Part shown: positions 12,569 to 20,743 of the stretch, one piece after another
How positions within the stretch are numbered: the first letter of the stretch is position 1
Layout of the letters: every line of letters starts with the position of its first letter
NCBI GenBank assembly: GCA_009936825.1
Contig: JAACDV010000047.1
Coordinates: 1-24,948, forward strand
Direction: 5' to 3'
DNA from: Bacteroidota bacterium
Lineage (GTDB): Bacteria; Pseudomonadota; Alphaproteobacteria; Puniceispirillales; Puniceispirillaceae
Length of the DNA: 24,948 nucleotides
Notes under the pieces: generated by a model
What the model was told of the DNA's origin: nothing
Seen by the model: only the letters and a program-made list of their open reading frames with translations
Databases searched by the model: none
Made by a program: the position numbers and the translations under genes

Positions 12569-12922
12569 ATGGCTGAAACCACGCATCTTGAGCTGGTAAC
12601 CCCGGCGAACATCATGGTTCAAAAGCCTGCGCAAATGGTGGTCGCACCGGGCGTTGAGGGTCTGTTTGGCGCTATGCCGCGGCATGCACCTTTGCTCTCT
12701 GACCTTGCTCGCGGTGTTGTTGAAGTCCACGAAAATGGCAAGGTGACGGCGCGGTATATGATTGATGGTGGGCTTGCCGATGTTTCCGGTGAGGCGATCA
12801 CAATTCTAACCGAACGCGCTGAGGATCTCGGTGCAGTAAACCGTGAAGATGTTAAATCACGCGCGGATGCTGCAACGGGTGCTGAAGCCGAATTTTTGAA
12901 TGCGGTGCTTGCAGAACTTTAA
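12569..12922 (+). CDS. atpC: F1Fo ATP synthase subunit epsilon (short form)
   Basis: Epsilon sits at the foot of gamma and in many bacteria inhibits ATP hydrolysis through its C-terminal helices. The N-terminal beta-sandwich is clear: LELVTPANIMV, GVEGLFGAMPRHAPLLSDL (the conserved PGxEG...HAP region) and a DGGLADVSGEAITILTERAE segment. The protein is only 117 residues, whereas family members are commonly about 130-140; what is missing is most of the C-terminal two-helix hairpin, leaving about 35 residues after the sandwich. The stop is followed by two hairpins that end the operon. AAGGAG about 9 bases before the ATG is a good ribosome site. Confidence 0.94.
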   Translation: MAETTHLELVTPANIMVQKPAQMVVAPGVEGLFGAMPRHAPLLSDLARGVVEVHENGKVTARYMIDGGLADVSGEAITILTERAEDLGAVNREDVKSRADAATGAEAEFLNAVLAEL

Positions 12923-12925
12923 TTC

Positions 12926-12940
12926 TAGCCTATCGGGCTA
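12926..12940 (+). other. small hairpin just after atpC
   Basis: TAGCC-TATCG-GGCTA is a perfect 5-bp stem starting 3 bases after the atpC stop, followed by TTTGCAAATTT. It is too weak to be a terminator alone; it lies just ahead of the main terminator at 12961 and may protect the mRNA end. Confidence 0.35.
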
Positions 12941-12960
12941 TTTGCAAATTTATAAAAATA

Positions 12961-12986
12961 CCCGGCATGCTTTGCCGGGGTTTTTT
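12961..12986. terminator. bidirectional intrinsic terminator between atpC and rppH
   Basis: CCCGGCA-TGCTT-TGCCGGG is a perfect 7-bp stem followed by G and six T on the plus strand, a classic rho-independent terminator for the atp operon. On the minus strand the same stem is followed by TATTTTTAT, so it can also end the rppH transcript, whose stop codon is at 13009-13011. The two genes converge here. Confidence 0.9.
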
Positions 12987-13008
12987 ATGGGCTGATTTGG
13001 TGTGCAGA

Positions 13009-13497
13009 TCAGCTTTTAAGCAGTGGGGCGAACGCATCCATCAGCGTGCGGTAAACTTCGCGTTTGAATGGTACCGCCAGCTCAACCAGCTTTTCGGGTT
13101 CAATCCACATCCACTCGCAAAATTCGGGGATGTCGGTATCGATGTTGATATCATCGTCGGTTCCGGTAAAGCGCAACGCAACCCATTTCTGCCTTTGCCC
13201 GCGATACTGGCCATGCCACAGCCGGTCGGCAAGGGTTTGTGGAATATCATAATTCAGCCAGCTATCATGCTCTTCCAGCGGCTGGGCTTTGCAAGTGCCG
13301 ATTTCCTCATCCATTTCGCGAAGGCACGCCTGCATGACGCTTTCCCCATGATCAATCCCGCCCTGCGGCATTTGCCATGCTTCGGCGCGATTATCAAGGC
13401 GGCGACCGGCAAACAGCTTATTCTCGGAATTCAGCAGGAAAATCCCGACACAAGGCCGGTAAGGCCGTTGATCATAGGGGATGTTAGGCGCGGTCAT
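13009..13497 (-). CDS. rppH: RNA pyrophosphohydrolase (Nudix)
   Basis: RppH/NudH removes pyrophosphate from the 5' triphosphate of mRNA, which triggers 5'-end-dependent decay; related enzymes also hydrolyse dinucleoside polyphosphates. The 162-residue protein has a Nudix box at residues 46-68 (GGIDHGE...REMDEEIG), an N-terminal YRPCVGIFLLN strand, WQMPQGG just before the box, and a late FCEWMWIEPEKL motif, all typical of RppH. The last Nudix position is T68 where a hydrophobic residue is usual, which is not alarming. The start overlaps the ctpA stop by four bases (ATGA), so translation is coupled to ctpA. It ends at the bidirectional terminator facing atpC. Confidence 0.94.
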   Translation of the reverse strand: MTAPNIPYDQRPYRPCVGIFLLNSENKLFAGRRLDNRAEAWQMPQGGIDHGESVMQACLREMDEEIGTCKAQPLEEHDSWLNYDIPQTLADRLWHGQYRGQRQKWVALRFTGTDDDINIDTDIPEFCEWMWIEPEKLVELAVPFKREVYRTLMDAFAPLLKS

Positions 13498-14957
13498 GAT
13501 ACGGGCTTTAATGCGCTGAAGACTGCAACGCCGCGGATAAGATCGAGGGCCCGGGCAAGCTGATAATCAATTTTTGACTGATCAAGTTTTTCAGGTGTTG
13601 CGGCTTCTTCATCTTCGCCGTTAGCGTCCGTCGCATCATCGTTGTTTGTATCAACCGCATCATCGCTCTCATTACCGGCCTTGGCGCCGTCCAGTGCGCC
13701 TCTCAAATCCTCTTCACGGACATTGCCGCCTTTGACCGCTTCAATCCGGGCAAGCTCAACCTCAATATCGGGAATGATGCCGCGCGCCTGAATAGACAAT
13801 CCCGAAGGGGTGTAATAGCGCGCTGTGGTCAGCCGGATTGCCGAGCTATTGGAAATAGGAATAACCGACTGCACCGAGCCCTTACCAAAGGAACGTGTGC
13901 CCAGAATGACCGCTCGTTTATGATCTTTCAAAGCGCCTGCCACGATTTCCGAAGCTGATGCCGATCCGGAATTGATTAAGATCACCATCGGCAGGCCGCG
14001 GGCAATATCGCCCTTTTTGGCATAGACATGCGAGCCTTCACTCGCATCCCGGCCCCGTGTTGATACAATTTCGCCCTCTTCATGAAAGGCATCAGTCACC
14101 GAGATGGCCTCAGTTAACAGACCGCCCGGATTGTGGCGAAGATCAAGAACGATGCCTTTCAGCATAGCTCCTTCTTCGCGGAAAAAATCGTCAACCGCGG
14201 CTAGAAGTCCGGGTGTGGTTTGTTCAGAAAACGTGGTGATTCGGATATAGCCGATACCATCAAAAATTTCCGATCGAACAGATTTAATTTTGATGAAATC
14301 GCGGATCAGGGTGACATCGAACGGTTCCTGCTGGCCGCGTTGGATCTTGACTGTGACTTTAGAGCCAACCGCGCCGCGTAGCTTTTCAACAGCTTCGGAC
14401 AGTTGCACACCAATGATCGAAAAACCATCGACGGCAATGAGATAATCTTCAGGTTGCAATCCGGCAGTCGCGGCCGGGGTGTCATCAATTGGTGAGACAA
14501 CTTTAACCATCCCTTTTTCCATGGTGATTTCCACCCCCAAGCCGCCAAAGCGGCCCTTGGTTTGTTCACGCATTTCAGAGAAATTTTCGGTATTGAGATA
14601 GGATGAATGCGGATCAAGCGAGACCAGCATTCCGGTAATCGCGGCCTCAATTAGCTCAGCGTCACTCACCTCATCGACATAGCTTTCCCGCACACGCTGA
14701 AAAATATCGCCGAATAAGCCAAGCTGGCGATAAGTATCATCCTTGCTGGAGGATTGCGCGATGGTCAAACTTGGGACAGACATTCCCGCGACGAACAGAA
14801 AGGAGCAAAAAATTGCTACATGCCAAAGCCGGAGCCTACTTAACGTTAACCAATGTTTCGTGTTGCCCGAAGACTTGTCAGCCGAAATTGTATCTGGCTG
14901 GGTGGTATCGGAAGGTGTTGTCTCGGAAGGTTTCATCTGAGGTCGGGTCCCACGCAT
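13494..14957 (-). CDS. ctpA: C-terminal processing serine protease CtpA (S41)
   Basis: A periplasmic S41A protease that trims or degrades envelope proteins, often peptidoglycan hydrolases. Of 487 residues, about 1-43 are cytoplasmic and polar, 44-67 form a membrane or signal segment (HVAIFCSFLFVAGMSVPSL), and a PDZ domain covers roughly 130-210. The catalytic domain has the Ser-Lys dyad S334 (NSGSASASE) and K359 (FGKGSVQ), with Q363. After the protease core comes an Asp/Glu/Asn-rich stretch (about 416-462), probably disordered. M8 (ATG at 14936) is an alternative start; neither has a clear ribosome site. A candidate promoter lies upstream at 14974-15001. rppH overlaps its end by four bases. 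Confidence 0.94.
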   Translation of the reverse strand: MRGTRPQMKPSETTPSDTTQPDTISADKSSGNTKHWLTLSRLRLWHVAIFCSFLFVAGMSVPSLTIAQSSSKDDTYRQLGLFGDIFQRVRESYVDEVSDAELIEAAITGMLVSLDPHSSYLNTENFSEMREQTKGRFGGLGVEITMEKGMVKVVSPIDDTPAATAGLQPEDYLIAVDGFSIIGVQLSEAVEKLRGAVGSKVTVKIQRGQQEPFDVTLIRDFIKIKSVRSEIFDGIGYIRITTFSEQTTPGLLAAVDDFFREEGAMLKGIVLDLRHNPGGLLTEAISVTDAFHEEGEIVSTRGRDASEGSHVYAKKGDIARGLPMVILINSGSASASEIVAGALKDHKRAVILGTRSFGKGSVQSVIPISNSSAIRLTTARYYTPSGLSIQARGIIPDIEVELARIEAVKGGNVREEDLRGALDGAKAGNESDDAVDTNNDDATDANGEDEEAATPEKLDQSKIDYQLARALDLIRGVAVFSALKPVS

Positions 14958-14973
14958 TGGCTAACTATAGTGT

Positions 14974-15001
14974 AATGTAGTGTGATAATCATTTTTTGCA
15001 A
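14974..15001 (-). promoter_or_regulatory. candidate sigma-70 promoter for ctpA-rppH
   Basis: Reading the minus strand, TTGCAA (14996-15001) is followed after 16 bases by TACATT (14974-14979); each box matches the sigma-70 consensus at four of six positions. Transcription would start about 10 bases before the ctpA ATG at 14957, giving a very short leader, or a normal one if M8 is the true start. The 115-base gap holds nothing else I recognise. Confidence 0.35.
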
Positions 15002-15072
15002 CAATCGCAGATTGTCTTGTCTTGGTTATTCAGGGTCGGCGCGACACGGTAAATCAAAGTTGGTATGGCTGG

Positions 15073-16644
15073 TTAATCGGTGTTGGCACGTTGCAGCATC
15101 TGGCCTGTCATCGCTGTTGGCTGCGCAACTCCCAGCATTGCAAGAAGACTGGGAGCAAGATCACCGAGCCGGCCGTCGGCAATTTTCACGCCCACCGGTC
15201 CGCCGATCAGCACACAAGGAACAGGGTTAATGGTGTGTGCAGTATGTGGCGATTTTGCGACATCATCCCACATAACCTCGCAATTGCCATGATCGGCGGT
15301 TAGCAACATCTGTCCGCTCGCCGCCAAAACCGCTGCCGCTAGCCGTGCCACACAACCATCAACGGAAGCGACCGCCGCTATCGCCGCGTCAAGATTGCCG
15401 GTATGGCCCACCATGTCTGGATTGGCGAAATTAATTACCAAAAGATCATGTTTGTTGGCGTTAATGCTGTCCAGCGCGATCTCCAAAATAGCGTTGGCGC
15501 TCATTTCTGGTTGCAAATCATAGGTTGAAACCTTGGGCGAGGGGACCATCTCGCGATCCTCTCCTGTTGCCACGCTTTCATTACCGCCATTCAGGAAAAA
15601 AGTGACATGCGGATATTTTTCAGTCTCGGCAAGCCGAAGCTGCCGCTTGCCCGCATCCGCAACAACGCTGCCAAGCATATCGGTGAGCTTTTGCGGCGCG
15701 AATAATGTGGTCATCTTTGCATCCAGCGCCGATGAATAGGAGGTCATCCCAATCACACCCGCCAGTTGAACGGGATTGGCGTTGAACCCAACCTCATCCG
15801 GGAAAAGCCATGCCGCCAAAATCTGGCGGACACGGTCAGCACGAAAATTAACCATAACCACCCCATCGCCGTCTCGCATTCCGTCATACGAAGCCATGAT
15901 TCGCGGTGTAATAAATTCATCGTTCTCACCAGCAGCATAGGCCTCATCTATCGCAGCTTCGGGGGAGGCAACCGGCGGGTTTGCAGATTTAGCATGACAG
16001 ATTGCGTCAAACGCGGTGGCCGTACGCTCCCAGCGATTATCCCTGTCCATGGCATAAAACCGGCCAATCAATGTTCCAAATTGCGCGCCATCGGCAAGCT
16101 GCGCAGTAAATTCGGGCAAGGTTGTTGCGGCTGATTTTGGCAGCACATCACGTCCGTCGCTAAACCCGTGGATAATGACATCCGCGCCAGCATCACACAG
16201 CCCCTTGATCACAGCCAGCATCTGATCCTGATGCGCGTGGACGCCGCCGGGGGACAACAGCCCCATAACATGAATGCGCCCGCCTGTGCCGTGCAGCTTT
16301 TTTGCCAGCGCCAACAAATCTGGGTGCCGGGTAAGCGATCCATCCTTCATTGCAGCATTAATGCGGGGCAGGTTCTGCATCACAATCCGGCCAGCCCCGA
16401 TATTCATATGGCCTACTTCTGAATTGCCAACCTGTCCGTCTGGAAGCCCGACATCCGCCCCGCACGCAGCTAGCAAGCTGACAGGCCATTTCTGGCAAAG
16501 CGCATCAAATCCGGGGGTGTCAGCAAGCGCAACGGCATTGTTGGCGCTTTGTCTGTTATGTCCCCAGCCATCCATAATACACAGAACAACGGGTCCGCTA
16601 GATTTAAGGTTCATTGCACTATCATCAGTATTTTGTTCAACCAT
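15073..16644 (-). CDS. gpmI: 2,3-bisphosphoglycerate-independent phosphoglycerate mutase
   Basis: Interconverts 3- and 2-phosphoglycerate in glycolysis and gluconeogenesis, using a phosphoserine intermediate and two metal ions (usually manganese). The 523-residue protein has the alkaline-phosphatase-fold entry motif VLCIMDGWG (20-28), the phosphorylated serine S75 in GQVGNSEVGHMNIGAGR, the phosphatase/transferase domain alternation with HGFSDGRDV and FRADRVRQ, and the C-terminal metal motif LLTADHGNCE followed by HTAHT. M11 (ATG at 16614) is an alternative start that would give the N-terminus MNLKSSGPVVLCI, closer to the family; neither start has a good ribosome site. It lies 93 bases after rlmH, with a dyad in the gap. 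Confidence 0.95.
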   Translation of the reverse strand: MVEQNTDDSAMNLKSSGPVVLCIMDGWGHNRQSANNAVALADTPGFDALCQKWPVSLLAACGADVGLPDGQVGNSEVGHMNIGAGRIVMQNLPRINAAMKDGSLTRHPDLLALAKKLHGTGGRIHVMGLLSPGGVHAHQDQMLAVIKGLCDAGADVIIHGFSDGRDVLPKSAATTLPEFTAQLADGAQFGTLIGRFYAMDRDNRWERTATAFDAICHAKSANPPVASPEAAIDEAYAAGENDEFITPRIMASYDGMRDGDGVVMVNFRADRVRQILAAWLFPDEVGFNANPVQLAGVIGMTSYSSALDAKMTTLFAPQKLTDMLGSVVADAGKRQLRLAETEKYPHVTFFLNGGNESVATGEDREMVPSPKVSTYDLQPEMSANAILEIALDSINANKHDLLVINFANPDMVGHTGNLDAAIAAVASVDGCVARLAAAVLAASGQMLLTADHGNCEVMWDDVAKSPHTAHTINPVPCVLIGGPVGVKIADGRLGDLAPSLLAMLGVAQPTAMTGQMLQRANTD

Positions 16645-16666
16645 GACGGTTTATACCGCCGGTCAC

Positions 16667-16682
16667 ACACTGAGTATAGTGT
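16667..16682. promoter_or_regulatory. inverted repeat upstream of gpmI
   Basis: ACACT-GAGTAT-AGTGT is a perfect 5-bp dyad with a 6-base centre in the 93-base gap between rlmH and gpmI. On the minus strand the overlap reads TATACT, a fair -10 element, but I find no matching -35 at normal spacing (TTGTTA lies only 12 bases away). It could be an operator over a weak gpmI promoter; this is a guess from position. Confidence 0.25.
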
Positions 16683-16737
16683 CAGTATGATAACAATATG
16701 GCAGCGGTATAAGGCCGTGACTACCCGATGAGGGGGG

Positions 16738-17196
16738 TTACCCGCCGCGATGATAAGGATGCCCGGCCAGAATGCTTGTGGCCCTGTACAACTGTTCGGC
16801 GAGCATCGCGCGAAATAGCATATGCGGCCATGTAGCACTGCCAAAGGCAATACGGTATGCGGCGCGCTGGATCAGAGCCGGCGCATGACCATCGGCCCCG
16901 CCAATTGCGAAATATGCGGTTGACTGGCCCTCATCGCGCCATTCACCAAGCAGGCTTGCTAATGCCTCAGACGAGGTGTCGTGGCCGCGGGGATCACAAA
17001 CCACCAACGGGGCGCCGACGGGAAGGTGGCGAAGCAGGCGTGCGCCTTCATCTTCGCTACGACCAGCGCCAGAGGTTATTTTAGATTCGATTTCAATGAC
17101 GCTGGCACCGCTAGGAATTCGCGACAACCATGTTTGGACTAATCCCTGTCCGGGGCTGCTGCGTCCCTTACCGACAGCCAGAATGACAAGCTTCAT
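16738..17196 (-). CDS. rlmH: 23S rRNA (pseudouridine1915-N3)-methyltransferase RlmH
   Basis: A SPOUT-class methyltransferase that methylates pseudouridine 1915 of 23S rRNA in the assembled 70S ribosome, near the decoding centre. The 152 residues have the family pattern: MKLVILAVGKGR at the start, VVCDPRGHDTSSE in the middle, the SAM-binding FAIGGADGH loop, and the C-terminal knot MLFRAMLAEQLYRA with GHPYHRGG at the end. Length fits the family (about 155). AGGA 7 bases before the ATG is a clear ribosome site. rsfS lies immediately upstream (39-base gap), the common ybeB-ybeA pairing of ribosome-related genes. Confidence 0.96.
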   Translation of the reverse strand: MKLVILAVGKGRSSPGQGLVQTWLSRIPSGASVIEIESKITSGAGRSEDEGARLLRHLPVGAPLVVCDPRGHDTSSEALASLLGEWRDEGQSTAYFAIGGADGHAPALIQRAAYRIAFGSATWPHMLFRAMLAEQLYRATSILAGHPYHRGG

Positions 17197-17235
17197 GCTG
17201 GTTCCTGAATGCTGATGAGCCCTATGTATGAGGCC

Positions 17236-17601
17236 CTAGCTGGTGATGGTCACGACTTCCTGCGGCCCTTCATTCGTCCACATTCTCTCAAGGCCGTAAA
17301 AATCACGAACCTCAGGCCGGAATAAATGAACAATGACATCATTGGCGTCAATCAACACCCAGTCTGCCTGCCGCACACCTTCAACACCCAGAATAGAAAC
17401 TCCGCCCTGCTTGAGCCGGAACACCAGATTTTCGGACATGGCGGCAACTTGGCGCGATGACGTTCCACTGGCGATAACCATGTAATCGGCCATAGATGAT
17501 TTGCCGCCAAGCGGAATGGCAATAACGTCATCGGCTTTATCCATGTCCAGAGAAGATGTGACCATTTCTAGGATCTGATCCGGATCCAAATGCGATTGCA
17601 T
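17236..17601 (-). CDS. rsfS: ribosomal silencing factor RsfS
   Basis: RsfS binds ribosomal protein L14 on the 50S subunit and blocks subunit joining when nutrients are scarce. I place the start at the ATG at 17601 (MQSHLDPDQILEMV), giving 121 residues. The frame is open a further 48 codons, but that part overlaps nadD, carries no homology I recognise, and the family is about 105-120 residues. Diagnostic segments are DDVIAIPLGGKSSMADYMVI, ASGTSSRQVAAMSENLV, GVRQADWVLIDANDVIVHLF and RDFYGLERMW. A GGAG lies about 15 bases before the ATG, so the ribosome site is not ideal. It sits 40 bases after nadD and is followed by rlmH. Confidence 0.93.
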   Translation of the reverse strand: MQSHLDPDQILEMVTSSLDMDKADDVIAIPLGGKSSMADYMVIASGTSSRQVAAMSENLVFRLKQGGVSILGVEGVRQADWVLIDANDVIVHLFRPEVRDFYGLERMWTNEGPQEVVTITS

Positions 17602-17641
17602 TTTACTAATCGTGTTTCTCCACAAATACGCTTTGCATGGG

Positions 17642-18286
17642 CTATAATGTACGCCGCAAAGCTGTTGCCGACGCATGGTGTCGGTGCCCAGCAATAAAAC
17701 ACCATATAGGCGGTCTCTCCGCTCTGTCACAGGCCCGAGCTGCAAACTTTTCCGGCTTTTGACGGCGGCGTATAAGCAGCCGCCCCTTGTTTATTGCCTG
17801 ATAAGAATAGCCCGGGCGGTCAATCACCGCAATGGGCATCGTTGACGCTATTATCTCCCGATGTTGCCAGCTGCCAAATTCTGCTAGATTATCCGCTCCC
17901 ATCAGCCAGCAGAATGCGTGGCGCGGACACCGCTTTTTCATCATTAAAAGCGTTGCGTAGGTCAGGTTGGTGCCAAATTCAACTTCAGGCGCGATCACAC
18001 GGATCCAAGCTTTACCTGCAGTTTTATCAATAGCCCCGCGAAGGCGCTTGGCTAGAGGTGCCATGTCATTATCTGATTTTAGCGGATTCTGCGGGCTGAC
18101 CATCCACCAAATGACATCAAGCTTGAGCGCGCGCCGCGCCACCTCCGATAGATGCAGATGTCCCTCATGTGCAGGGTTGAACGAGCCGCCAAGCAACCCG
18201 ATTCGCAAGCGCCGCCGATCATGGAATAGGCGTGGTGAGCGGTGCCGACGTGGTGTGCCAGCGTCAACCGCCACGGATCTGGCCAT
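17642..18286 (-). CDS. nadD: nicotinate-nucleotide adenylyltransferase
   Basis: Adenylates nicotinate mononucleotide to deamido-NAD, an essential step in NAD synthesis. The 214-residue protein contains the nucleotidyltransferase signature [16 protein letters not shown] (33-48) with the HxGH histidines H40 and H43, [24 protein letters not shown] (substrate contact), and a C-terminal SATALR at 206-211, corresponding to the family's ISSTxIR. About 25 basic residues precede the first strand, a common alphaproteobacterial extension. The start overlaps the end of proA by 23 bases, with GGGG just before the ATG, so translation is probably coupled. rsfS follows. Confidence 0.94.
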   Translation of the reverse strand: MARSVAVDAGTPRRHRSPRLFHDRRRLRIGLLGGSFNPAHEGHLHLSEVARRALKLDVIWWMVSPQNPLKSDNDMAPLAKRLRGAIDKTAGKAWIRVIAPEVEFGTNLTYATLLMMKKRCPRHAFCWLMGADNLAEFGSWQHREIIASTMPIAVIDRPGYSYQAINKGRLLIRRRQKPEKFAARACDRAERPPIWCFIAGHRHHASATALRRTL

Positions 18287-19562
18287 TGCCCCGAACCATA
18301 TACTTAAAGCTGGTCAGTTGGGCCGCACCGACCGGCCCTCTGGCATGCATTCGTCCGGTGGCAATGCCGATCTCGGCGCCCATGCCAAATTCACCGCCAT
18401 CGGCAAATTGGGTTGAGGCATTAACCATCACGATGGCGCTATCAACTTTGGCCAGAAATTCCTCTGCCCGCGCTGCATTTTCGGTGATAATACAATCGGT
18501 ATGCTGCGATCCATAATCCGCTATATGCTGCATGGCAGCCGCCATATCATCCACCACAGCGATCGAAATAATACTGTCCAGATATTCGGTCGACCAATCA
18601 GCCTTACTGGCCAATGTGGCTGCCGGTAACAGCGCACATGTCTCGGCGTCACCGCGAATCGTCCATCCAGCGTTCAAAAGCGCTGCCCCAATCGCTGGCA
18701 GTAAGGTTTTAATCACCTCACGGTCAACCAGAATGGTCTCAGCAGCTCCGCAAATTCCCGTGCGCCGCATCTTGGCATTTACCGCAATGGAAACAGCTTT
18801 ATCCGGGTCGGCCTGCCGGTCGATGAACAGATGACAAATACCCTCGAGGTGGGCAAAGACGGGAACGCGCGCTTCGTTTTGAACGCGCTCAACAAGCGAA
18901 CGTCCGCCGCGGGGAATAATCACATCAATCTCGCCGTTGGCAGCCAGCATTGCGCCGACCGCTCCGCGATCATTCGTTGGCACCATCTGTACCGCACCAG
19001 GCGGCAGACCAGCAGCCTGCAGTCCGTCTGACATCAGCGATGCAAGATAACCCGATGTCTGGCTGCTGTCAGAACCGCCGCGCAAAATAACCACATTGCC
19101 AGCAATTAGGCACAGGCCGGCGGCATCCACCGTCACATTGGGGCGCGATTCGTAAATCACTCCGATCACTCCAAGTGGTGTAGAAACCCGCGCGATATCC
19201 AACCCGTTTGGCCGTGTCCAGCGCGCCATCTCGCGGCCAAGTGGATCGTCAAGAGCGGCAATATCTTCCAGCCCTTTTGCCATAGCCTCAATGCGCTCGG
19301 CGGTCAGGGTTAACCGGTCGGTAAAAGCTGCGGTAATGCCGTTTTCGGCGGCGCGGGCCAAATCAGCCGCGTTATGGGAAATAATATCACCCGAACGGGC
19401 GCGAATAAGGGCGGCTGAATGGCTAAGCGCGGCTCGGCGGTCAGCATGTGATGACAGCGACAAGGTGGATTGGGCGGCGCGCGCAGTCGCGACCAGCCCG
19501 GTGATTAACTGCCGACACTCATCAAGGGTGGCTTGCTCCATTTTTTGTTCATTCGGTGTCAT
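18264..19562 (-). CDS. proA: gamma-glutamyl phosphate reductase
   Basis: NADPH-dependent reduction of gamma-glutamyl phosphate to glutamate semialdehyde, the second step of proline synthesis; an aldehyde-dehydrogenase-fold enzyme. Using ATG at 19562, which has AGGA 8 bases upstream, the protein is 432 residues; a GTG at 19577 is in frame but less well placed. The catalytic cysteine is C271 in [11 protein letters not shown], and [15 protein letters not shown] (about 136-150), [18 protein letters not shown] and the C-terminal [21 protein letters not shown] are all diagnostic. proB lies immediately upstream with a 35-base gap to this start, and nadD overlaps its 3' end. Normal length; no oddity. 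Confidence 0.96.
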   Translation of the reverse strand: MTPNEQKMEQATLDECRQLITGLVATARAAQSTLSLSSHADRRAALSHSAALIRARSGDIISHNAADLARAAENGITAAFTDRLTLTAERIEAMAKGLEDIAALDDPLGREMARWTRPNGLDIARVSTPLGVIGVIYESRPNVTVDAAGLCLIAGNVVILRGGSDSSQTSGYLASLMSDGLQAAGLPPGAVQMVPTNDRGAVGAMLAANGEIDVIIPRGGRSLVERVQNEARVPVFAHLEGICHLFIDRQADPDKAVSIAVNAKMRRTGICGAAETILVDREVIKTLLPAIGAALLNAGWTIRGDAETCALLPAATLASKADWSTEYLDSIISIAVVDDMAAAMQHIADYGSQHTDCIITENAARAEEFLAKVDSAIVMVNASTQFADGGEFGMGAEIGIATGRMHARGPVGAAQLTSFKYMVRGNGQIRGG

Positions 19563-19597
19563 TTCGTGTCCTGTCACCCAACCGGAGTGCCCCCGGG

Positions 19598-20743
19598 TTA
19601 CCGTTGATGCCCAAGCATGACAAGATCATCAGCGTGGATAAGCTCATCACGGCCACGATATCCTAACAAAGCTTCGATTTCACGGCTTTTATGCCCGATG
19701 ATGATCTTGGTATCATCTAGCGAGTAGGCGCATAGGCCATGCGCGATAATATGACCCTGTTCATCTTCAACGGCAATCAAATCACCGCGGCCCCATTCAC
19801 CGCTAGCCGCAGTAACGCCGGCAGGCAGCAAGGATCGTCCGGTGCGAAGCGCCTGCGCCGCACCTGAATCAACGCGAAGACGGCCCTTTGGTGTCAAGGC
19901 ACCGCCGATCCAGCGTTTGCGTGCCGTCAGCGGGGAATGTTCGGCCCGGAACAGGGTGTTTTTGCTACCCTTATTTAGCGCATTAACCGGGTTTGTAATT
20001 CGGCCATCACAGATAATCATGCCGCATCCGGCATTCATCGAAATGCGTGCGGCCTCTAATTTTGTGACCATCCCGCCAGAGGCGTAGGCCGCATTCGCCG
20101 TTCCGGCCATTTGCATAATATCGTCGCTTAGGGTGGTTATTTCCTGAATATGGGCGGCCGCTGTATCGTGATTCGGGTCGGCAGAGTACAGTCCGTCAAC
20201 ATCCGACAGCAGCACCAGTAAATCGGCGCTTATCATCGCTGCCACGCGCGCGGCCAGTCGGTCATTGTCACCAAAGCGGATTTCGGCGGTGGCGACAGTG
20301 TCATTTTCATTCACCACCGGAACTGCGCCAAGCCTCAGCAAAGTTGAGATGGTGGCACGCGCATTAAGATGACGGCGGCGGGTTTCGGTATCCTCAGGCG
20401 AAAGCAGAATTTGCGCGGTACGAAGATCGTGCGTTGCCAGTGCCTCGCGCCACGCATGCGCCAGCACAACCGCCCCTGTTGCCGCGGCGGCCTGCTTTTC
20501 CTCCAACGCCAGCGTCTGTCCGTCAATGCCCAGAACCCGGCTGCCAAGCGCAATTGCGCCGCTGGATACAACGATGACATTTTTCCCCGCCGCTTTCAGG
20601 TTGGCGATATCCGCTGCAATCCCGTCCAGCCAGGCAACATTAACGGTATTTCGGCTTTCATCAACCAAAAGCGATGATCCGACTTTGATGATAATGGTAG
20701 CGGCTGCGTCGATGGCAGAGGCGGCGTGATTTACGGTGACCAT
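19598..20743 (-). CDS. proB: glutamate 5-kinase (with PUA domain)
   Basis: First step of proline synthesis: phosphorylation of glutamate to gamma-glutamyl phosphate, passed to ProA. The 381-residue protein has the amino-acid-kinase core, with [12 protein letters not shown] (17-28), [10 protein letters not shown] (58-67), NENDT (145-149), FGDNDRL (157-163) and [12 protein letters not shown], and a C-terminal PUA domain (about 285-365, with [22 protein letters not shown]). The PUA domain is usual in bacterial ProB. The enzyme is normally feedback-inhibited by proline; no sequence feature here argues otherwise. The ATG lies inside the end of obgE (13-base overlap), so the gene is very probably translationally coupled to obgE. 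Confidence 0.96.
   Translation of the reverse strand: MVTVNHAASAIDAAATIIIKVGSSLLVDESRNTVNVAWLDGIAADIANLKAAGKNVIVVSSGAIALGSRVLGIDGQTLALEEKQAAAATGAVVLAHAWREALATHDLRTAQILLSPEDTETRRRHLNARATISTLLRLGAVPVVNENDTVATAEIRFGDNDRLAARVAAMISADLLVLLSDVDGLYSADPNHDTAAAHIQEITTLSDDIMQMAGTANAAYASGGMVTKLEAARISMNAGCGMIICDGRITNPVNALNKGSKNTLFRAEHSPLTARKRWIGGALTPKGRLRVDSGAAQALRTGRSLLPAGVTAASGEWGRGDLIAVEDEQGHIIAHGLCAYSLDDTKIIIGHKSREIEALLGYRGRDELIHADDLVMLGHQR

Noticed and set aside
12967..13563. 198-codon plus-strand open frame over rppH
   Set aside because: Antisense to rppH, which has a clear Nudix box; the start lies in the atpC terminator stem.
17602..17745. 48-codon N-terminal extension of rsfS
   Set aside because: It overlaps the nadD C-terminus, lacks homology, and the ATG at 17601 gives the normal family length.
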